Origin: Ralstonia sp. SET104
GTDB taxonomy: Bacteria > Pseudomonadota > Gammaproteobacteria > Burkholderiales > Burkholderiaceae
Reading direction: 5' to 3'
Length of the DNA stretch: 46,863 nucleotides
Assembly (NCBI RefSeq): GCF_003851545.1
Contig: NZ_BHVX01000025.1
Coordinates: forward strand, 1-46,863
Both the position numbers and the translations under genes were made by a program. Position 1 is the stretch's first letter. Every line of letters starts with the position of its first letter. The notes beneath the pieces were generated by a model, which saw only the letters and a list, made by a program, of their open reading frames with translations, was not told the DNA's origin and ran no database searches. Positions 6,901 to 15,652 of this stretch are shown in pieces.

Positions 6901-8580
6901 TCAGGCAGTGGCGCCCACAAGGGGTGACGTGGCGGCGCGAGGATGTCCACTGGCACGGAGCACGGCGGCCGCCAGCTTGGTGGCATCGACCGTGCGCCAG
7001 CGTGCGCAAACGTGCTGGTCGGGGCGGATCAAATACAGCGTGCCCGGCCGCGCGTCATAGCGTTGTGTGACCAGGCCGTCGATATCTTCAAGCGCCGTCA
7101 CGTTGGCTGAGACCGTGCCCATGCCGCCAGCCGGGAAGACGGCCAGCGTGCGCAGCGGCAGCGCGTTGACGTGTTCTCCGGCGCCGCAGAAGCGCAGCGC
7201 CGTGAAGCCTTCGCGCAAGTGGCTCAGTAGCCAATCGGCGCGGCCGTCGGCGGTGCGCACCGGCGCATCAAGGGCGACGGCACCCGGTACGAGCGCGCAG
7301 GCGAAGGGCGCATCATCAGCGGTCGAAAGTGACGAGCTTTCCAGCACCGTGGGCATCGACAGCCGCCCACTGTTGACGAGCGTGCGCGCAAACGGATAGT
7401 GCTTGGCCAAGCGCAGCGTGGCATCGCGGAAGAGCCGGCTGACGGCGCTCTTGGGCGTGATGAAATCGGTCGAGCGTGTGGAGTGGCGGATGTTGTCGTC
7501 GGCGGCGAATTCGCGCTCGCTCGCATAGGTGTCGAGCAGCGCGTCGGGCGCGTCGCCGCTCAGGACCATGCGCAGCTTCCACGCGAGGTTTTCCGCATCC
7601 TGCAGGCCACTGTTGGCCCCGCGCGCCCCGAACGGCGACACGCGATGCGCTGCATCGCCGATGAACAATACGCGGCCGTGGCGGAAGCGGTCCATGCGTT
7701 CGCACGAAAACGTGTAGACGCTCACCCATTCCAGTTCGAAGTCGACACCTTCGCCAAGCAAGGCCCGCACGCGCGGGATGACGCGCTCGGGCTGCTTCTC
7801 GGCCACGGGGTCGGCGTCCCAGCCGAGCTGGAAGTCGATACGCCAGACGTTGTCGGGCTGGTGGTGCAGCAACACCGACTGGTTCGGGTGGAACGGCGGA
7901 TCAAACCAGAACCAACGCTCGCTCGGGAAGGGCGCATTCATGCGCACGTCGGCGATCAGGAAGCGGTCTTTGAACGTCTGGCCGTGGGCTTCAAGGCCCA
8001 TCATCTGGCGCACTGGGCTGCGCGAGCCATCGGCGGCGACCACGTATTGCGCACGCTGCGTGTACGCGCCGTCGGGCGTCTCAATGGTGAGCGTCACGCC
8101 ATCGGCATCCTGCGTGAGCCCCGTCACCTTGTTCTGCCAGCGCAGTTCAATATTGGGCAGCGCCTGCGCGCGCGCGACGAGAAAGCCCTCCACGTAGTAC
8201 TGCTGCAGGTTGATGAACGCCGGCCGGCGGTGGCCGGTTTCGGGCAGCAGATCGAAGCTGTAGAGCAGTTCGTTCTTCAGGTAGACCTTGCCGACGTTCC
8301 AGCTCACGCCTTTGTCGACCATGCTGTCGCCGCAGCCAAGGCGGTCGAAAATTTCCAGCGAGCGCTTGGAAAAGCAGATGGCGCGCGAGCCGGTGGACAA
8401 CGTGCAGTCGTCATCCACAACGACGACGGATACACCTTGCTGTGCCAGATCGATGGCCGTGGCCAAGCCAACCGGCCCCGCGCCGACGATGACGACAGGG
8501 CGAGGTTCGCTCGCCGCGCCCGGCTGCTGTTCAGCGCACGGCGCGTAGGAAAAGACGCGGTTCTGGAAATCGGGATTCAT
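6901..8580 (-). CDS. FAD-dependent aromatic-ring monooxygenase (PheA/TfdB, MhpA-like)
   Basis: The 559-residue flavoprotein has the FAD-binding Rossmann motif VVIVGAGPVGLATAIDLAQQ (residues 29-48), the DG fingerprint YVVAADGSRSPVR and the GD motif FIGDAAHRVSPFGARGANS. These are the three signatures of class A single-component aromatic hydroxylases. A thioredoxin-like C-terminal domain ends with LYLIRPDQHVCARWR. It resembles 3-(3-hydroxyphenyl)propionate hydroxylase, but the substrate is uncertain. Proximity to hmgA makes hydroxylation of a hydroxyphenylacetate towards homogentisate an attractive inference. The start at 8580 gives MNPDFQNRVF. The frame is open upstream, but only as the shadow of the MBL gene. 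It is the middle gene of a three-gene minus-strand unit. Confidence 0.88.
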   Translation of the reverse strand: MNPDFQNRVFSYAPCAEQQPGAASEPRPVVIVGAGPVGLATAIDLAQQGVSVVVVDDDCTLSTGSRAICFSKRSLEIFDRLGCGDSMVDKGVSWNVGKVYLKNELLYSFDLLPETGHRRPAFINLQQYYVEGFLVARAQALPNIELRWQNKVTGLTQDADGVTLTIETPDGAYTQRAQYVVAADGSRSPVRQMMGLEAHGQTFKDRFLIADVRMNAPFPSERWFWFDPPFHPNQSVLLHHQPDNVWRIDFQLGWDADPVAEKQPERVIPRVRALLGEGVDFELEWVSVYTFSCERMDRFRHGRVLFIGDAAHRVSPFGARGANSGLQDAENLAWKLRMVLSGDAPDALLDTYASEREFAADDNIRHSTRSTDFITPKSAVSRLFRDATLRLAKHYPFARTLVNSGRLSMPTVLESSSLSTADDAPFACALVPGAVALDAPVRTADGRADWLLSHLREGFTALRFCGAGEHVNALPLRTLAVFPAGGMGTVSANVTALEDIDGLVTQRYDARPGTLYLIRPDQHVCARWRTVDATKLAAAVLRASGHPRAATSPLVGATA

Positions 8581-8629
8581 GTCTCGCTCACACCTGCGGC
8601 AGTCCTGGCTGCCGCTTTGTTTGTGGGGT

Positions 8630-9589
8630 TCAGTTCTGCAGCGCGGCCCACATCTCCTGATCGCGCTGCGCCGTCCAGATACGCGGGTGCTTGATGCCGC
8701 TGGCCTCATCAAAGGCGCGGGTGACGTCAAACGGCAGGCAATGCTCGTAGATAAAGACGTTGCCGAACTTCGGGTCCATTGCCGCACGTGTGTGGGCCAT
8801 GGCGGCCTTGAGGTCCATCTTTTGCGCCACGGCTTCCTTGCCACGCTCAAGCAGCGTCGAGACGAAATCACGCGTGTAGGCCAGGCCCTTGTCGACTTCT
8901 GCCGGATTGAGCAGTGCAGGGCCGCGGCCGGGCACGAGCTTGTCGGCGCCGAGTGCGCGCAGCGCATCCAGCGTGGCGGGCCACTCTTCGAGTTGCGCGT
9001 CGCCGCAGTAGCAGGCAGCGTCGTATTCAACCAGATCGCCGGAGAACAGCACCTTTTGCGACGGAATCCATACCACCGTGTCGCCCTTCGTGTGGCCGGG
9101 GCCCAAGTGCAGGATCTTCACTTCCAACTGCCCAAGGAACAGCGTGAGTTCGCGCTCGAACACCAGCGTGGGCCACGTCAGGCCGGGCACGGTTTCCACG
9201 CCCGCGAACAGGCGCGGGAAGCGCTCGATCTCGGATTTCATATCGGCCTCGCCGCGCTCGACGATCATCTCGTACGTGCCGCGGCTGGCAATCACGTTCT
9301 GTGCGCCTTCAGCAAAGTAGGCCGACGCCCCCAACACGCGCACCGCGTGGTAGTGCGACAGCACCACGTGCTTGATCGGCTTGTCGGTGATGGCGCGGAT
9401 GCGTGCGATCAGGTCTTGCGCCATCGCGGGTGTGGCGGTGGTGTCAACGATCAGCACCGAGTCGTCGCCGATGATGACGCCCGAGTTCGGGTCGCCCTCG
9501 GCGGTGTAGGCGTAAGCGTTGGGAGAGAGCTGGGTAAAGGTGACTTGTTTGGCCTCGAGGTCGGCTTGCGAGGCGAAGGCTTTGGCCAT
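8630..9589 (-). CDS. Metallo-beta-lactamase-fold protein with an incomplete metal site
   Basis: The 319-residue protein has the MBL order of motifs, but several ligands differ. The first motif, normally HxHxDH, reads HYHAVR (His79, His81, Val83, Arg84). The third motif has His166 (GPGHTKGD) and the fourth Asp185 (FSGDLVEYD). The last, normally PGHG, reads PGRG (Arg222). The three ligands of the first metal are kept and those of the second are lost. It could be a mononuclear hydrolase, for example a lactonase or thioesterase, or an oxygen-binding or structural relative. The ATG at 9589 follows AGGAG. It is the first gene of the unit with the FAD monooxygenase and DUF2783 protein, divergent from an IclR gene. 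Confidence 0.82.
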   Translation of the reverse strand: MAKAFASQADLEAKQVTFTQLSPNAYAYTAEGDPNSGVIIGDDSVLIVDTTATPAMAQDLIARIRAITDKPIKHVVLSHYHAVRVLGASAYFAEGAQNVIASRGTYEMIVERGEADMKSEIERFPRLFAGVETVPGLTWPTLVFERELTLFLGQLEVKILHLGPGHTKGDTVVWIPSQKVLFSGDLVEYDAACYCGDAQLEEWPATLDALRALGADKLVPGRGPALLNPAEVDKGLAYTRDFVSTLLERGKEAVAQKMDLKAAMAHTRAAMDPKFGNVFIYEHCLPFDVTRAFDEASGIKHPRIWTAQRDQEMWAALQN

Positions 9590-9758
9590 TCTGTCACTCC
9601 TGGTGTAGTGAATTACGGTTGGGGGAATTCTTCTTCGGCGTGCATTGGCCGGAAAGCACAAGTTGGGGTGCGCTGATATCAGGCTGTGCCGAACGTTGGC
9701 AATCATAGAGCGCACCGTCGGGAGGCGCGCCTAGGGTATACGAGAGTTATGGTTAGAA

Positions 9759-9776
9759 GCATTGTTTATACAATGC
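9759..9776. promoter_or_regulatory. Perfect 18-bp palindrome, candidate IclR operator
   Basis: GCATTGTTTATACAATGC has seven-base perfect arms around a four-base centre. It lies in AT-rich DNA between the divergent MBL gene and the iclR gene. Its size and symmetry fit IclR-family operators, so the neighbouring IclR is the obvious candidate to bind it and control both directions. This is inference. Confidence 0.6.
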
Positions 9777-9861
9777 ATAAAAATAAAAATCGGCCGTCAA
9801 AATAATGCAGCGTGCTACCCTCGCGGCACTTTGTCGGCCCAGCCCTAGCCCCAGCCGCGGC

Positions 9862-9885
9862 CCCAGTCCCAGTCCCAGTCCCAGC
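9862..9885. repeat. Hexanucleotide tandem repeat CCCAGT in the iclR leader
   Basis: Three exact CCCAGT units and a fourth CCCAGC run from 9862 to 9885. A looser CCCAGCC/CCCTAGCC tract precedes them from 9838. The array ends 17 bases before the iclR start, where a ribosome-binding site would be expected, so unit number could affect iclR expression. No good Shine-Dalgarno sequence is visible. Confidence 0.75.
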
Positions 9886-9902
9886 CAATACGCCCCCGAA
9901 AC

Positions 9903-10787
9903 ATGGAGACCACGGAAGTCGAAGACGATCTGCCATCCAATGGCGATACAGAAGACGTGCCTGCGAACCGTGACCGCTCGGGCGTCCAATCCATTGAAGT
10001 CGGCTCTCAATTGCTGGTGGCGCTCACACGCGCCATGCGTGCGATGGCGCTTGGCGATCTGGCGCGCGCGGCGGGCATGCATCCGTCCAAGGCGCACCGC
10101 TATCTGGTGAGCCTGCAGCGCGTGGGCGCGGTCTCGCAAGACCCGCTGACCGGCCGTTACGAACTCGGTCCGTTTGCGCTGCGCCTTGGGCTTGCCAGCC
10201 TCAACCGCTCCGATGCCATCGTGCGCACGCGGCCCCTGCTTGCCGGCCTGCGCGACCAGACCGGCCACACCATCGGCATTGCTGTCTGGAGCGATCGCGG
10301 CCCGACCGTTGTGCACTGGGAGAAGGCCGGCGGCGCGCCGGGCGTGAACCTGCGCATTGGCGACGTCATGCCGATGCTCAATTCCGCCACCGGCCGTCTG
10401 TTCGGCGCCTATCAGCCAATGGAGCAGACGCTGCCCTTGGTTGAGCGCGAACTGCGCGAGCGCGCCCGCGACGATCTGCCTGGCCTGCCGCGCTCGCTTA
10501 CCGACTATTACCGCCTGTGCGAAGACATCCGCACGGAAGGCGCATCGTGGGTCACCGGTAGTCTGCTGCCGGGGGTGAACGCGCTGTCTCTGCCGGTGTT
10601 CGGCACGCGTGGGCAACTTGCGCTGGTGCTGATCGCGCTGAACCTGCAACCGCTGTTTCACGCGCAGCGCGGCGGAGAACTGGAGCACACGCTGCGCGCG
10701 TTTGTGATGCGCCTGTCCGCCATGCTGCAGGCGCCGTCAGTCAGCCCCGCCAAGCCAGGCAGCCGACGTACCCGGGCTGCGCGTTAG
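9903..10787 (+). CDS. IclR-family transcriptional regulator
   Basis: The 294-residue protein has an N-terminal winged helix (SIEVGSQLLVALTRAMRAM, then LGDLARAAGMHPSKAHRYLV, then GRYELGPFALRLG). A GAF-like effector domain follows, containing GIAVWSDRGPTVVHWEKAGG and NSATGRLFGAY. A charged, roughly 30-residue N-terminal extension precedes the DNA-binding domain. The ATG at 9903 has only a weak ribosome-binding site, but the helix-turn-helix leaves no later option. It is divergent from the MBL-monooxygenase unit and 112 bases upstream of the Liv-type transporter genes, so it probably controls one or both in response to an aromatic or related effector. Confidence 0.88.
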   Translation: METTEVEDDLPSNGDTEDVPANRDRSGVQSIEVGSQLLVALTRAMRAMALGDLARAAGMHPSKAHRYLVSLQRVGAVSQDPLTGRYELGPFALRLGLASLNRSDAIVRTRPLLAGLRDQTGHTIGIAVWSDRGPTVVHWEKAGGAPGVNLRIGDVMPMLNSATGRLFGAYQPMEQTLPLVERELRERARDDLPGLPRSLTDYYRLCEDIRTEGASWVTGSLLPGVNALSLPVFGTRGQLALVLIALNLQPLFHAQRGGELEHTLRAFVMRLSAMLQAPSVSPAKPGSRRTRAAR

Positions 10788-10899
10788 GGTTGTCGCCAAT
10801 TTCATCCTGTCGTAAGAAATTTACTATCTCGTAACTCGTGGCGCCCCCTCGCCCGGCACATCCGGCGCGAACTCCACGACTACAAGAACGAGGAGCTTC

Positions 10900-11952
10900 A
10901 TGGACTTGTCGATTGCCGCCATCCTGGCGCAAGACGGCGTGACATCGGGCGCGATTTACGCGCTGCTGGCACTGGCGCTCGTGCTGGTGTTTTCCGTCAC
11001 GCGCGTGATCTTCATCCCGCAAGGCGAGTTCGTGGCATATGGCGCGCTTACGCTGGCGGCCATCCAGGCCAACAAGGCGCCGCTGTCGGCCAGCATGCTG
11101 GTGGCGCTGGGTGTGCTGACTTTCCTTGTCGAGACGGGCCGCACGCTGCTGCAGCCCGAGCTGCGCCTGCATGCGCTGCGCACGGGTGCCATCTACGCAG
11201 GCAAATACCTCGTCTTTCCGATTGCTGTGTATGTCGCGGCCAGCATGCTCGCACCGATGACGTTGCCGATGGCCGCGCAGGTGGCGCTCGCATTGCTGAT
11301 CGTCATTCCCATGGGCCCGATGATCTACCGCCTGGCCTACGAGCCGCTGGCCGAGGCAAGCACGCTGGTGCTGCTGATCGTCTCGGTAGGTGTGCATTTT
11401 GCGATGGTGGGGCTGGGCCTTGTGATGTTTGGCGCTGAAGGCTCGCGCACCGATGCGTTTTCCGATGCGCGCTTTGATCTGGGCGCACTTTCGGTGTCGG
11501 GCCAGAGCCTGTGGGTGGTGGCCGTATCGATGCTGATGATCGTGGCGTTGTATTTCTACTTTGGCCGAACCGTGTCGGGCAAGGCGCTGCGCGCAACGGC
11601 GGTGAACCGGCTGGGTGCGCGGCTGGTGGGCATTGGCACTACGCAGGCGGGGCGTTTGGCCTTCACGCTGGCAGCAGCGCTTGGCGCGCTGTGCGGCATC
11701 CTGATCGCGCCGCTCACCACGGTCTATTACGAGTCGGGTTTCCTGATCGGCCTGAAAGGTTTCGTGGGCGCGATCGTTGGCGGGCTGGTGAGCTATCCAG
11801 TGGCCGCCTTGGGCGCGCTGCTGGTGGGTCTGCTGGAATCGTATTCATCGTTCTGGGCTTCGGCGTTCAAGGAAGTGATTGTGTTCACGCTCATCATTCC
11901 CGTGCTGCTGTGGCGATCGCTCACCACCAAGCATGTCGAAGAAGAGGAATAA
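10900..11952 (+). CDS. Branched-chain-type ABC transporter permease, LivH family
   Basis: The 350-residue inner-membrane protein starts [33 protein letters not shown]-like, the typical LivH first helices. It has the [17 protein letters not shown]-type segment and [10 protein letters not shown] near the end, with about eight or more membrane spans. A central extension with [18 protein letters not shown] is longer than in the E. coli protein. LivH pairs with LivM to form the channel of ABC importers for branched-chain amino acids and, in this phylum, also aromatic acids and amides. GAGGAG lies six bases before the ATG. It is the first gene of a three-gene unit downstream of iclR; four bases separate it from the next gene. 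Confidence 0.9.
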   Translation: MDLSIAAILAQDGVTSGAIYALLALALVLVFSVTRVIFIPQGEFVAYGALTLAAIQANKAPLSASMLVALGVLTFLVETGRTLLQPELRLHALRTGAIYAGKYLVFPIAVYVAASMLAPMTLPMAAQVALALLIVIPMGPMIYRLAYEPLAEASTLVLLIVSVGVHFAMVGLGLVMFGAEGSRTDAFSDARFDLGALSVSGQSLWVVAVSMLMIVALYFYFGRTVSGKALRATAVNRLGARLVGIGTTQAGRLAFTLAAALGALCGILIAPLTTVYYESGFLIGLKGFVGAIVGGLVSYPVAALGALLVGLLESYSSFWASAFKEVIVFTLIIPVLLWRSLTTKHVEEEE

Positions 11953-11956
11953 GCCG

Positions 11957-13783
11957 ATGACCACGCTGACCAAATCTTCTGAAGGCGCTGCGCAGCGCGG
12001 GCGGTTCTCGCGCAACCGCGTACTGACGGCGTTGTTCTTGCTCGCCCTGACGCTGGTGCCCGTGGTGCCCACCCCCGAGTTCTGGATCACGCTGCTCAAT
12101 TACATCGGGCTCTACAGCCTCGTCGCGCTGGGCCTCGTGCTGCTCACGGGCGTGGGCGGGCTGACCTCGTTCGGGCAGGCGGCGTTCGTTGGCTTGGGGG
12201 CATACAGCACGGCGTATCTGACGACGCAGTACGGCCTCTCGCCGTGGATCGGCCTGCTGGCCGGGCTGGTGATTACGGTTGTCTGCGCCTACGTGATCGG
12301 CCTGATCACGATGCGCATGTCGGGCCACTACCTGCCGCTGGCGACGATTGCATGGGGCCTATCGCTGTTCTTCCTGTTCGGCAACCTGGAATTCCTGGGC
12401 AAGTACGACGGGCTGAATGGCATTCCGGTGCTGAACGTGCTTGGCAAGCCGCTGCACACCGGGCGCGAGATGTTCTACCTGATCTGGGCGGTGGTGGTGG
12501 TGGCTGTGCTGGCGGTGCAGAACCTGCTGAACTCGCGTCCCGGCCGCGCCATTCGCGCGCTTAAGGGCGGCGGTACGATGGCCGAGGCGATGGGCGTGAA
12601 TACGGCGTGGATGAAGGTGGTGATCTTCGTGTTCGCGGCGGTGCTGGCGTGCATCTCGGGCTTTCTCTATGCGCATCTGCAGCGCGCGGTGAACCCGACG
12701 CCGTTCGGCCTGAATTACGGCATCGAATACCTGTTCATGGCGGTGGTCGGTGGTGTGGGCCATGTGTGGGGTGCTGTGCTCGGCGCGGGTTTGCTGACCA
12801 TTCTGAAAGACAGCTTGCAGAGCATCCTGCCGAAGCTGCTCGGCTCCAACGGCAACTTCGAGATCATCGTGTTCGGCGTGCTGCTGGTGCTGTTGCTGCA
12901 ATATGCGCGCGATGGCGTGTGGCCGTTCATCCGCAAGCTGTTTCCGTCGGCGCCGACGGCCCGCGCGCCGGACGATGCGCCCACGCTCAAGCAGCGCGAA
13001 AAGCCGCAGGCCGGTGAGTTGATTCTGGACGTGCGCGCCGCGCGCAAGGAGTTCGGTGGCCTCATTGCTGTGAACGACGTCAGCTTCCAGGTGAAGGCCG
13101 GCGAGATCATTGGCCTGATCGGCCCCAACGGCGCGGGCAAGTCGACCACCTTCAACCTTGTCACCGGCGTGCTGCCGGTCACGCGCGGCGAGGTGCTCTA
13201 CCGTGGTGAACACATCAGCGGCAAGCCATCGCGCGAAATCGTCAAGCGCGGCATCGGGCGCACCTTCCAGCATGTGCAGTTGTTGTCGGGCATGACGGTG
13301 CTCGAGAACGTGGCGATCGGCGCGCACTTGCGTGGCGACTTTGCGGCGCAGGGCGGGGTGCTCGCCAGCGTGGTGCGCATGAACCATGCCGAGGAGCAGA
13401 AGCTGCTGTTCGAAGCGCGCCGCCAGTTGGAGCGCGTGGGCTTGGCCGACTGCATGTATCAGGAAGCCGGCAGTCTGGCACTGGGCCAGCAACGCATTCT
13501 GGAAATTGCCCGCGCACTGTGCTGCGACCCTGCGTTGCTGTTGCTGGATGAACCCGCCGCCGGCCTGCGCTACAAAGAGAAGCAGGCGTTGGCCGCGCTG
13601 CTGACCAAGCTGAAGGCCGAAGGCATGAGCGTGCTGCTGGTTGAGCACGACATGGACTTCGTCATGAACCTGACCGATCGGCTCGTGGTGATGGAATTCG
13701 GCACCAAGATCGCCGAAGGGCTGCCGCAAGAGATCCAGCAGAACCCGGCCGTGTTGGAAGCCTACCTGGGCGGCGTGGAATAA
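11957..13783 (+). CDS. LivM-LivG fusion: ABC transporter permease/ATP-binding protein
   Basis: One 608-residue chain joins a LivM permease (residues about 25-330, with [29 protein letters not shown]) to a LivG ATPase (about 350-608). The ATPase has Walker [10 protein letters not shown] at 389-397, the C-loop written LALGQQ at about 507 in place of LSGGQ, Walker [13 protein letters not shown] at about 524-535 and the switch His in LLVEHDMDF. The linker is charged ([15 protein letters not shown]). The start at 11957 follows GAGGA. No substrate-binding protein lies nearby, so the transported compound is unknown. Flanking catabolic genes make an aromatic acid or an amino-acid-like substrate likely. 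Confidence 0.9.
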   Translation: MTTLTKSSEGAAQRGRFSRNRVLTALFLLALTLVPVVPTPEFWITLLNYIGLYSLVALGLVLLTGVGGLTSFGQAAFVGLGAYSTAYLTTQYGLSPWIGLLAGLVITVVCAYVIGLITMRMSGHYLPLATIAWGLSLFFLFGNLEFLGKYDGLNGIPVLNVLGKPLHTGREMFYLIWAVVVVAVLAVQNLLNSRPGRAIRALKGGGTMAEAMGVNTAWMKVVIFVFAAVLACISGFLYAHLQRAVNPTPFGLNYGIEYLFMAVVGGVGHVWGAVLGAGLLTILKDSLQSILPKLLGSNGNFEIIVFGVLLVLLLQYARDGVWPFIRKLFPSAPTARAPDDAPTLKQREKPQAGELILDVRAARKEFGGLIAVNDVSFQVKAGEIIGLIGPNGAGKSTTFNLVTGVLPVTRGEVLYRGEHISGKPSREIVKRGIGRTFQHVQLLSGMTVLENVAIGAHLRGDFAAQGGVLASVVRMNHAEEQKLLFEARRQLERVGLADCMYQEAGSLALGQQRILEIARALCCDPALLLLDEPAAGLRYKEKQALAALLTKLKAEGMSVLLVEHDMDFVMNLTDRLVVMEFGTKIAEGLPQEIQQNPAVLEAYLGGVE

Positions 13784-13794
13784 GGAGAACGCGC

Positions 13795-14538
13795 ATGTCG
13801 ATCATCCTCGAAGTGAAGGACCTGCACGTCCGCTACGGCAAGGTGGAAGCGCTGCACGGCGCCAACCTGAAGGTGGAGGCGGGGCAGATCGTCACCGTCA
13901 TCGGCCCGAACGGCGCAGGCAAGTCGACCATGCTGGGCGCCATCATGGGCGCGCTGCCCACGACGGGTTCAGCCAATGGCGTGGTCTCGTATCTCGGTCA
14001 CAACCTGACCGGCTTGCCGGTGGAGAAGCGTGTGGCGCGCGGCATGTGCCTCGTGCCTGAGAAGCGCGAGCTGTTCGCCACCATGAGCGTGGAAGACAAC
14101 CTCGTGCTCGGCGCCTATCGTCGCAAGCGTGCGGGCGAGCGCAACTATCTGGACCAGATGGATGTGGTCTATGACCTTTTCCCGCGCCTGAAGGAGCGCC
14201 GCGTGCAGGAAGCCGGCACGCTCTCCGGCGGCGAGCGCCAGATGCTGGCCGTGGGCCGCGCGCTGATGGCCAAGCCCCAATTGCTGATGCTGGACGAGCC
14301 GAGCCTTGGGCTTGCGCCGCTGATCGTCAAAGAGATCTTCCATATCATCAGCGACCTGCGCAAAACCGGCGTAGCAACGCTGCTGATCGAACAGAACGCG
14401 CGCGCCGCCCTGCAGGTGGCCGATTACGGTTACGTGCTGGAAACCGGCGACATGACGCTCGAAGGCCCCGCGCACGCGTTGGCTGTCAACCCGCGCGTGA
14501 TCGAAACGTATCTGGGGCTGGCGAAGAAGGCCGCCTGA
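13795..14538 (+). CDS. Branched-chain-type ABC transporter ATP-binding protein, LivF family
   Basis: The 247-residue cytoplasmic ATPase has Walker [10 protein letters not shown] from residue 37, the signature [16 protein letters not shown] from residue 143 and Walker [15 protein letters not shown] from about 163. The switch segment [23 protein letters not shown] is characteristic of LivF. It starts 11 bases after the LivM-LivG fusion with an AAGGAGA ribosome-binding site and completes the transporter. No terminator with a T-run was seen after the TGA. Confidence 0.93.
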   Translation: MSIILEVKDLHVRYGKVEALHGANLKVEAGQIVTVIGPNGAGKSTMLGAIMGALPTTGSANGVVSYLGHNLTGLPVEKRVARGMCLVPEKRELFATMSVEDNLVLGAYRRKRAGERNYLDQMDVVYDLFPRLKERRVQEAGTLSGGERQMLAVGRALMAKPQLLMLDEPSLGLAPLIVKEIFHIISDLRKTGVATLLIEQNARAALQVADYGYVLETGDMTLEGPAHALAVNPRVIETYLGLAKKAA

Positions 14539-14560
14539 CTATCGTTGTCAGGCGCAGCGA

Positions 14561-14863
14561 TCAATCGTCGTCATCGTCATCGCCGTGACGACGGTGTTTC
14601 CAGTACTCGTGTTCGCGCCTGCGTTGCTCGCGCCACTGCCTTTCTTGCCATCTGCGGGCACGCCAGTCGTCGTAGTAGTAGCCGGGGCCAACGATGACCG
14701 GCTGCGGCTCGACGTACACAGGTTGCGGCGCATACACCGGCGCCGGCGCGACATATACCGGTGCAGGAATGCCAATGCCAATGCCGACATCGACGTGAGC
14801 CTGCGCGGCCTGAGGTGACAACACGGCGGCGGCTAGCGCACACAGTGCCAGAATCTTTTGCAT
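14561..14863 (-). CDS. Small secreted protein with Pro-Val repeats and an Asp tail
   Basis: The 100-residue product has a clear signal peptide (MQKILALCALAAAVLSPQAAQA). A VGIGIGIPAPVYV segment with repeated PVYV/PQPV units follows, then a Tyr-rich patch, then an Arg/Trp/Glu-rich segment (DDWRARRWQERQWREQRRRE) and six terminal Asp residues. This layout is common among small exported proteins of Burkholderiales with no assigned role. GAGGAG lies eight bases before the ATG at 14863. It faces the livF gene convergently, 22 bases away. Envelope or cation binding is conceivable from the acidic tail, but nothing proves it. Confidence 0.75.
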   Translation of the reverse strand: MQKILALCALAAAVLSPQAAQAHVDVGIGIGIPAPVYVAPAPVYAPQPVYVEPQPVIVGPGYYYDDWRARRWQERQWREQRRREHEYWKHRRHGDDDDDD

Positions 14864-14958
14864 GGTGAAACTCCTCGACATGGTTGCACTGTAGTCGAGT
14901 GGCACGTGCGTGGTCTTGCAAAAGCTATACGGGTGTTACGAAATGTAACGCGACGGCG

Positions 14959-15494
14959 TCAAGCGAGCGTGCGTTCCATCAATTGGGTGTCTGCACCATA
15001 GATGGCGCGTAGCGTTGCGAACGGTTCCGCTTCGACCGCAACGCGGCGATAGCCGAGGCGATGCCAGAACACGTTGGCGCCTTGCACGGCCACCAGACGC
15101 GATTGGCGCAAGCCCTGCGCCTGGGCTGCCGCGCAGGCAGTCGCGTAAAGGCGCTCCCCCAGGCGCTGCCCACGGCCGGCGCAATAGCCATGTCGTGTAC
15201 GAACCAGAGCACATCGGCCGCATCTCCTGCATCTGCTGTTGGGAGCGGCATGTGCAATTTGGGCGGCTCCCATGCGTGCCACGCATGCGAAAGCAGGTAG
15301 CCGACCACCTCGGCGCCACCCAGCGCGACCAGGCACATGGCCGGACTGCGCGCCCAGCGGCTGGCAAGCGCATCGTCCGATTCCAGGAACCCGTCGCCGT
15401 AGCACGCCTGCTGTACGGTCAGGATGCCGCGCAGGTCGTCTGCAACGATCGGGCGAATGCTGAGTGCAGACACGGATTCGGGGTGGGGCGGCAA
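14959..15494 (-). pseudogene. GNAT N-acetyltransferase, frameshifted
   Basis: The N-terminal part reads ALSIRPIVADDLRGILTVQQ and continues to the acceptor-binding strand WFVHDMAIAP, then passes into a nonsense frame. The expected motif A (GRGQRLGERLYATACAAAQA) and the rest of the domain (RLVAVQGANVFWHRLGYRRV) are in a different frame, ending at the TGA at 14959-14961. The break is at about 15172-15182, where one missing base after GCGCC would restore IAP-GRGQRLG. It is either a recent inactivating deletion or a sequencing error. The upstream end is unclear: 15494 is a TTG and a GTG lies at 15473. Confidence 0.75.
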
Positions 15495-15652
15495 ATTGGC
15501 AAATCGGCAAGTCTACCGGACGCTTGCAGGCCATCATGCTGATTTCGCATAACGTGCGCGCGCATCGGTATTCGCGGCAGGGCGCACGTATCCTGTCACT
15601 TCGTTGGCAGGGCAGTCCGGCCCCGCTCCCACTTGAATTCCTTTCTTCCAGC

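Noticed and set aside
8581-9030. Extension of the FAD monooxygenase to 709 residues
   Set aside because: The extension overlaps the MBL gene on the same strand in another frame and precedes the FAD motif with unrelated sequence.
9805-10110. Ser-Pro-repeat protein frame
   Set aside because: The repeats are the CCCAGT DNA array read in a chance frame that then overlaps the iclR helix-turn-helix.
10810-10835. TCGTAA direct repeats upstream of livH as an operator
   Set aside because: Six-base direct repeats with weak inverted partners are too short to claim; kept only as a hint for checking IclR binding.
12359-13729. 456-residue minus-strand frame
   Set aside because: His/Gln/Arg-rich antisense of the LivM-LivG fusion, no motif.
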